Assembly: GCA_046729255.1 (NCBI GenBank)
Contig: JBKPGF010000088.1
Coordinates: 1 to 7,756, forward strand
Source: PALSA-612 sp046729255
Lineage (GTDB): Bacteria; Actinomycetota; Thermoleophilia; Gaiellales; Gaiellaceae
Direction: 5' to 3'
Length of the DNA stretch: 7,756 nt
The notes under the pieces were generated by a model. It did not search any database. It saw nothing but the letters and a program-made list of their open reading frames with translations, and was not told where the DNA came from. A program made the position numbers and the translations under genes. Below are positions 4,491-7,756 of this stretch, in pieces (within the stretch, counting starts at the first letter, position 1; every line of letters starts with the position of its first letter).

Positions 4491-5551
4491 GCGGAGGCGA
4501 GCTCGCCACGGAGGCGGACGAACAGCGCTTCCAGCGCAAGCCGGGGCTGGAGGTTGAGCTCCTCGAACCAGCGCCACGTCTCGCGCACGATCTCGGCCGC
4601 GCGCGCCGCGCCCGGAAGGCGCTCCGCCGTGCCGTCGCCGCGCAGGGCGTCGAGATGGTCGAAGTGGGTGACGACGGCCTCGGCCCCGACGGCGACAGCC
4701 ACGAGATCCCGGTACCACGCGGTCAGCTCGTCGAGTGCCTCGAGCACGCTCTCCCGGTTGGCGCCGAACTCGGCGCGCCGCAGCCACTGGTCGCGCTCCC
4801 GGTCAGGCAGATCGAGCCACTCCACCTCCTGCTCGGCCCCGGCGCGCGCCTCGCGCGCGACCGAGTCGGCCATGCGGACGACGGAGGCCGCCGCGGCTGA
4901 CGGCTCGAACGACGGGTCGGCGTAGACCGCCCGCGCAAGCGCGAGCAGCTCCTCGCGCCGGGCTGCCGCATCCTCGTCGAGCAGCCGCTCTGCTCGATCG
5001 AGACGCCCGCCGGCCACCCGCGCGAGCGCCGTAATCCGGTCACCAGGCAGGCCGGGCGCCTGGGCGGCGAGCACCGTGTGCACGGCCTTCTCCGACAGGC
5101 GGGCGAATGGCACGAGCTGGCAGCGCGAGCGGATCGTCTCCGGCAACGGTCCGAGTTCGTCCGCGAGCAGGATGAGCACCGCGTACGGCGGCGGCTCCTC
5201 GAGATCCTTGAGCAGCGCGTCCGCGGCCTCCTCGTTCAGGAGGTGCGCCGACACGAGCAGGTACACGCGGCGGTCGGCCTCGAACGGCCGCATGTGGAGA
5301 TCCCGCCGCAGCCGCCGCACCTCGTCGATACGGATCTGGTCGCCGAGCGGCTCGAGGACGTAGAGGTCGGGGTGCGCCCGGCGCTCCACCCGGCTGCGGT
5401 CGCCGAGGAGGTGCGCGGCGAACGCGAGCGCCGTCTTCTGCTTGCCGACCCCGGGCGGCCCGTAGAAGAGGTACGCGTGCACCGGGCCGTCCAGGACGGC
5501 CGCCTGCAGCAGTCCCTTTGCCGCGTGCTGCTCGATGATTTCGTCAAACAC
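4487..5551 (-). CDS. holB: DNA polymerase III subunit delta' (clamp loader)
   Basis: A 354-residue AAA+ clamp-loader subunit that helps load the beta sliding clamp in the replisome. Visible features are VFDEIIEQ at the start, a Walker A-like GPPGVGKQ (31-38, with Gln where Ser/Thr is usual), and HPDLYVLEP (60-68). There follow the IRIDEVRRLRRDL helix (73-85), a Walker B-region LKDLEEPP (114-121) and the sensor-1 SRC motif (142-144) typical of delta'. The C-terminal half is the helical collar. The four-cysteine zinc module usually found between the P-loop and HPD is absent: only a short RSRVERRA linker remains. GTG 5551 is chosen because the protein aligns from VFDEII and GAGG lies 6 bases before it. 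The open frame upstream to 5677 overlaps tmk in another frame and is rejected. It overlaps tmk by 8 bases and the phosphatase by 4, so it is the middle gene of an operon. Confidence 0.93.
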   Translation of the reverse strand: MFDEIIEQHAAKGLLQAAVLDGPVHAYLFYGPPGVGKQKTALAFAAHLLGDRSRVERRAHPDLYVLEPLGDQIRIDEVRRLRRDLHMRPFEADRRVYLLVSAHLLNEEAADALLKDLEEPPPYAVLILLADELGPLPETIRSRCQLVPFARLSEKAVHTVLAAQAPGLPGDRITALARVAGGRLDRAERLLDEDAAARREELLALARAVYADPSFEPSAAAASVVRMADSVAREARAGAEQEVEWLDLPDRERDQWLRRAEFGANRESVLEALDELTAWYRDLVAVAVGAEAVVTHFDHLDALRGDGTAERLPGAARAAEIVRETWRWFEELNLQPRLALEALFVRLRGELASA

Positions 5552-6131
5552 CGAGGGCCTCGCGAACGCGCGCGGCGATGTCCCAGATCGGCTGCGACCC
5601 GTCGATAAGGACGATGCGGTCGGGAAAGCGAGCGGCGAGCTCGCGGTAGCCGTCGGCAACGGCCGTGCGAAACGCACCGTTCTCGCGCTCGATGCGATCG
5701 GGCGACGAGCCCGTGCGCGCCGCGGCGGTGTTCGCGTCGAGCAGGAGGACGAACGTCCGATCCGGCGTAAGGTCGGAGACCGCGACGTTGAGCTCCAGGA
5801 CGCGGTCGATGCCGAGCCCGCGCGCGACGCCCTGATACGCGAGCGACGAGTCGAGGTAGCGATCGCAGACGACGTCCGCGTCGTCCTCGAGAGCCGGGCG
5901 GATCACCCGCTCTGCGAGCTCGGCGCGAGCGGCTGCGAAGAGCGCCGCCTCGGCCCACGCCGTGGGCTCGTCGCCGTCGAGCAGGAGGCCGCGGATGTGC
6001 TCACCCAGCGGCGTGCCGCCGGGCTCGCGGAGGGCGACGACGTCGCGCCCCAGGGAGGACAGGTGCTCGGCGAGCAGCGCCGCCTGGGTCGACTTCCCCG
6101 AGCCGTCGACCCCTTCGAACGTCACGAACAC
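5544..6131 (-). CDS. tmk: Thymidylate kinase (dTMP kinase)
   Basis: A 195-residue cytosolic enzyme of usual family length that phosphorylates dTMP to dTDP with ATP in dTTP synthesis. Motifs in order are P-loop GVDGSGKST (7-15), LREPGGTPLGE (34-44), the DRY motif with SSLAYQG (90-101), and a LID region around RTGSSPDRIERE (139-150). The start is GTG at 6131; a second GTG at 6125 is possible. No Shine-Dalgarno precedes it, and a -10-like TATCGT ends 6 bases upstream, so translation is probably leaderless. The same frame stays open to 6905, but that extension is antisense to the epimerase gene and lacks homology-like features. It is the first gene of a minus-strand unit: holB starts inside its last codons. 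The pairing of dTTP synthesis and clamp loading is a known conserved arrangement. Confidence 0.95.
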   Translation of the reverse strand: MFVTFEGVDGSGKSTQAALLAEHLSSLGRDVVALREPGGTPLGEHIRGLLLDGDEPTAWAEAALFAAARAELAERVIRPALEDDADVVCDRYLDSSLAYQGVARGLGIDRVLELNVAVSDLTPDRTFVLLLDANTAAARTGSSPDRIERENGAFRTAVADGYRELAARFPDRIVLIDGSQPIWDIAARVREALGV

Positions 6132-6149
6132 GCCACTACGATACGGCGC
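6132..6149. promoter_or_regulatory. Bidirectional promoter between tmk and the epimerase gene
   Basis: The 18-base gap between the two divergent GTG codons contains TACGATA (6137-6143). It reads TACGAT on the plus strand and TATCGT on the minus strand, each matching TANNNT. The plus-strand element is followed by 7 bases and then GTG 6150; the minus-strand element by 6 bases and then GTG 6131. Both messages would therefore begin at or next to the start codon. A minus-strand -35-like GTGACG (6161-6166) sits 17 bases upstream; the plus-strand -35 (TTCGAA, 6114-6119) is poor. Confidence 0.5.
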
Positions 6150-7049
6150 GTGCGGGCGATCGTCACCGGTGGCGCCGGCTTCATCGGCTCGCACGTCGTC
6201 GACGCGCTGCTCGCGCGAGGGGACGAGATCACGGTCGTCGACGATCTCTCGACCGGGCGGCGCGAGTTCGTCGATCCGGCCGCCGAGCTGATCGTGCACG
6301 ACATCCGCGAGCCGCTCTCCTTCGACGCCGACGTCGTCTACCACCTCGCCGCGCAGGCAGATGTCGGGACGTCCGTCGAGCGTCCGGTGTTCGACGCGGA
6401 GGTGAACGTCCTCGGCACCCTCAACGTCCTCGAGGCGGCTCGCTCCGCCGGCGCCTCGGTCGTCTTCACCTCGACGGGAGGCGCCATCTACGGCGACGTG
6501 ACGGCCCCGGCTGCGGAGGACGCGCCGCTGAGGCCGGTGTCCCCGTACGGCATGGCGAAGCTCGCCGCGGAGGCCTACGTCGGCGGCTGGCAGCGCATCC
6601 ACGACCTGCGCGCGGCCGTCGTGCGACTGGCCAACGTCTACGGGCCGCGACAGGCCGCCACGCTCGAGGGCGGCGTCGTCGCGATCTTCCTCGAGCGGAT
6701 GGCCGCCGGGGAGGAGACCCTGATCTTCGGTGACGGCGAGCAGAGCCGGGACTTCGTTTACGTGGGGGACGTCGTGGCGGCGATCCTCGCAGCCGCAGAG
6801 CACGGCGAAGGCGTCTTCAACGTCGGCACCGGCGCTGAGACGACCGTCAACCGGCTGCACGAGCTCTGTCGCGAGGCCGCCGGCGTGGACGAGCCGCCGA
6901 CCCACGCCCCGCCGCGCCCGGGCGAGGCACGCCGCAGCGTGCTCGACGCGTCTCTCGCCGCACGCGAGCTTGGCTGGCGAGCCGCGGTGACGCTCGAGGA
7001 CGGTCTTCGTAGGACCTGGGAGGAGTCGCAGGGAGCCGCGGCGAAGTGA
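6150..7049 (+). CDS. GalE-like NAD-dependent sugar-nucleotide epimerase (extended SDR)
   Basis: A 299-residue extended short-chain dehydrogenase/reductase. It has the NAD-binding GGAGFIGSH (7-15), acidic Asp31-Asp32 at the end of beta 2 (NAD rather than NADP), HLAAQADV (65-72), TSTGGAIYG with the catalytic Ser/Thr near 108-109, and Tyr133-x3-Lys137 in SPYGMAK. NVYGPRQ (162-168) and GDGEQSRDFVYVGDV (194-208) follow. This is the pattern of UDP-glucose 4-epimerase and related sugar-nucleotide epimerases, which interconvert C4 epimers for cell-wall or exopolysaccharide precursors; the exact sugar is not determined. GTG 6150 is chosen because the Rossmann strand RAIVTGG follows at once; the frame open to 5535 is antisense to tmk. 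The gene is divergent from tmk across 18 bases and is followed 10 bases later by the LytR_C protein, so the two probably share a transcript. Confidence 0.93.
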   Translation: MRAIVTGGAGFIGSHVVDALLARGDEITVVDDLSTGRREFVDPAAELIVHDIREPLSFDADVVYHLAAQADVGTSVERPVFDAEVNVLGTLNVLEAARSAGASVVFTSTGGAIYGDVTAPAAEDAPLRPVSPYGMAKLAAEAYVGGWQRIHDLRAAVVRLANVYGPRQAATLEGGVVAIFLERMAAGEETLIFGDGEQSRDFVYVGDVVAAILAAAEHGEGVFNVGTGAETTVNRLHELCREAAGVDEPPTHAPPRPGEARRSVLDASLAARELGWRAAVTLEDGLRRTWEESQGAAAK

Positions 7050-7059
7050 CCCGCGCGCC

Positions 7060-7590
7060 GTGGAGTCTTACTCGACAAGTGACGCGCTGGTCCGACCCTG
7101 GAGGACTGCAACGTACGTCGCGACGGCCGTGGCAGCCGTCGAGCTGCTCATCCTCGTCGGCATCGGCGTAGCCGTTCTTGGGCAGCCCGTGGTCGACTGG
7201 GTGCAGGGATCGGACAGCCCCACTGCCCGCACTGCGAAGAAGGAGACCCGTGCAGCCGTGAAGGATGACGCGACACCGCCACCCGCACCTGCCGCCCCGC
7301 GGCTCGCGCGAACCAAGACGTCGGTGCTCGTCCTCAACGGGAACGGCGTCGCCGGCGCTGCCCACTCGGCGGGCGAGCTCGTGCGCCACAAGGGCTACCT
7401 CGTCACCGCAGTCGGTAATGCCCCACGCAGCGACTACCGCCGCACCGTCGTCATGTACCGGCCTGGCTACGCGCCCGAGGCGTCACGCTTCGCGCGCGAT
7501 CTCCACGTGAAGATGGTGTCGCCGCTCGACGGGCTACGCCTGAGGGATCTCATGGGCGCACACGTCGCGATCGTGCTCGGCGCTCGCTAG
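7060..7590 (+). CDS. Membrane-anchored LytR_C-domain protein
   Basis: A 176-residue protein with a short cytosolic N-terminus, one transmembrane helix (about 17-41), a Pro/Ala-rich linker (about 50-83) and an extracytoplasmic domain (86-175). The domain begins SVLVLNGNGVAGAAH and includes GELVRHKGYLVTAVGNA, TVVMYRPGYAPEA and AHVAIVLG. This is the LytR/CpsA/Psr C-terminal (LytR_C) domain pattern: a VxVLNG strand, a helix, a GY strand, a YxPG strand, then a final VxVxLG strand. The catalytic LytR-CpsA-Psr phosphotransferase domain is absent, so it is a stand-alone LytR_C protein; such proteins are common near the envelope genes of Actinomycetota but their job is unclear. The GTG at 7060 lies 10 bases after the epimerase stop with no good Shine-Dalgarno, so translation may be coupled. 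A sugar-related envelope function for the pair is an inference from context. Confidence 0.88.
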   Translation: MESYSTSDALVRPWRTATYVATAVAAVELLILVGIGVAVLGQPVVDWVQGSDSPTARTAKKETRAAVKDDATPPPAPAAPRLARTKTSVLVLNGNGVAGAAHSAGELVRHKGYLVTAVGNAPRSDYRRTVVMYRPGYAPEASRFARDLHVKMVSPLDGLRLRDLMGAHVAIVLGAR

Positions 7591-7592
7591 CA

Positions 7593-7622
7593 CCACCGGG
7601 CGGCTGAGCCCCCACCGGGCGG
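7593..7622. repeat. 11-bp direct repeat after the LytR_C gene
   Basis: CCACCGGGCGG occurs at 7593-7603 and 7612-7622 (period 19). Each copy is followed by AGCCC, directly or after three extra bases. It may be a duplicated terminator stem; no function is assigned. Confidence 0.55.
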
Positions 7623-7636
7623 AGCCCGGCTCCGCC
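7618..7636. terminator. Hairpin downstream of the epimerase/LytR_C unit
   Basis: A perfect 8-bp stem (GGCGGAGC/GCTCCGCC) closes a 3-base loop 28 bases after the stop codon. There is no T tract, so this is a terminator-like hairpin of the kind seen in high-GC genomes rather than a classical intrinsic terminator. Confidence 0.4.
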
Positions 7637-7756
7637 ACAGCCTGACACCGCTCGCGGCAGGATGCCTCGGCCCCCGGGGGTGGGCGGACCGGGGGGGAGT
7701 GCCGGGGGCCCCGGGGGCTCCACCCTGGCGCGCGGGGCCCCCGCGGGGGGCGCGAG
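7637..7756. other. G-tract-rich end of window, no gene recognised
   Basis: No coding region is supported here. From 7670 the plus strand is dominated by G and C runs, including G5, G3, G7, G5 and G5 tracts between 7676 and 7717. These tracts fit the usual G-quadruplex pattern. Such an end may equally be a poorly resolved contig terminus. Confidence 0.5.

Noticed and set aside
4197..4925. 242-residue plus-strand open frame antisense to the phosphatase and holB.
   Set aside because: Its composition is Ser/Arg-rich shadow sequence and the minus strand carries complete phosphatase and delta' motifs.
5535..6149. Upstream open extension of the epimerase frame on the plus strand.
   Set aside because: It is antisense to tmk, has charged low-complexity composition, and the Rossmann motif begins right after GTG 6150.
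6132..6905. Long upstream open extension of the tmk frame on the minus strand.
   Set aside because: It is antisense to the epimerase gene; the thymidylate kinase fold starts at GTG 6131 and the family length fits without it.
1..7756. Looked for CRISPR arrays, insertion sequences, integrases or transposases, and rRNA genes.
   Set aside because: No regularly spaced repeats, no transposase or recombinase motifs and no rRNA-like sequence were seen; the only mobility signal is the tRNA repeat pair.

Overview
The window is GC-rich (hand-sampled 60-base lines run about 57-63% GC in one gene and about 67-77% elsewhere). GTG starts are common, short hydrophilic spacers separate densely packed genes, and there is a LytR_C-type wall-associated protein and a tmk-holB pair. 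This suggests a high-GC Gram-positive of the Actinomycetota, perhaps a Thermoleophilia-like lineage. That placement is inference; no rRNA or lineage-specific marker is present. The G-run-rich last 80 bases look like the end of a contig.

Left block (1-2245). A polynucleotide-kinase-like P-loop kinase enters from beyond the left edge (+, ends 879). It meets, tail to tail with a 16-base overlap, a small KANL3/Tex30-type alpha/beta hydrolase (-, 864-1484). Upstream of the hydrolase on the same strand is a 50-residue two-helix membrane microprotein (-, 1510-1662). Divergent from these is a secreted protein of unknown function (+, 1742-2245) whose signal peptide appears to lie in another reading frame.

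Middle block (2269-4065). A 554-residue, seven-helix membrane protein with a large cytosolic Rossmann/TIR-like domain lies alone in a segment bounded by a perfect 30-base direct repeat. The right copy is the 3' end of an intact tRNA-Thr(CGT) gene; the left copy is only that tRNA 3' fragment. This is the layout left by site-specific integration into a tRNA gene, here with one cargo gene and no integrase. The gene is visibly lower in GC than its neighbours. This is the most interesting part of the window: a candidate minimal tRNA-borne island carrying an undescribed membrane effector or sensor.

Right block (4036-7590). A tight minus-strand operon reads tmk (thymidylate kinase), holB (DNA polymerase III delta'), a small Cys-based dual-specificity phosphatase, then tRNA-Thr only 13 bases further on. 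tmk and holB overlap by 8 bases, and holB and the phosphatase by 4 (ATGA). Divergent from tmk, across an 18-base gap, runs a plus-strand pair: a GalE-like NAD-dependent sugar epimerase and a membrane-anchored LytR_C-domain protein. The 18-base gap holds a near-palindromic -10 element that could start leaderless transcripts in both directions. The tail (7591-7756) has an 11-base direct repeat, a hairpin, and a run of G tracts.
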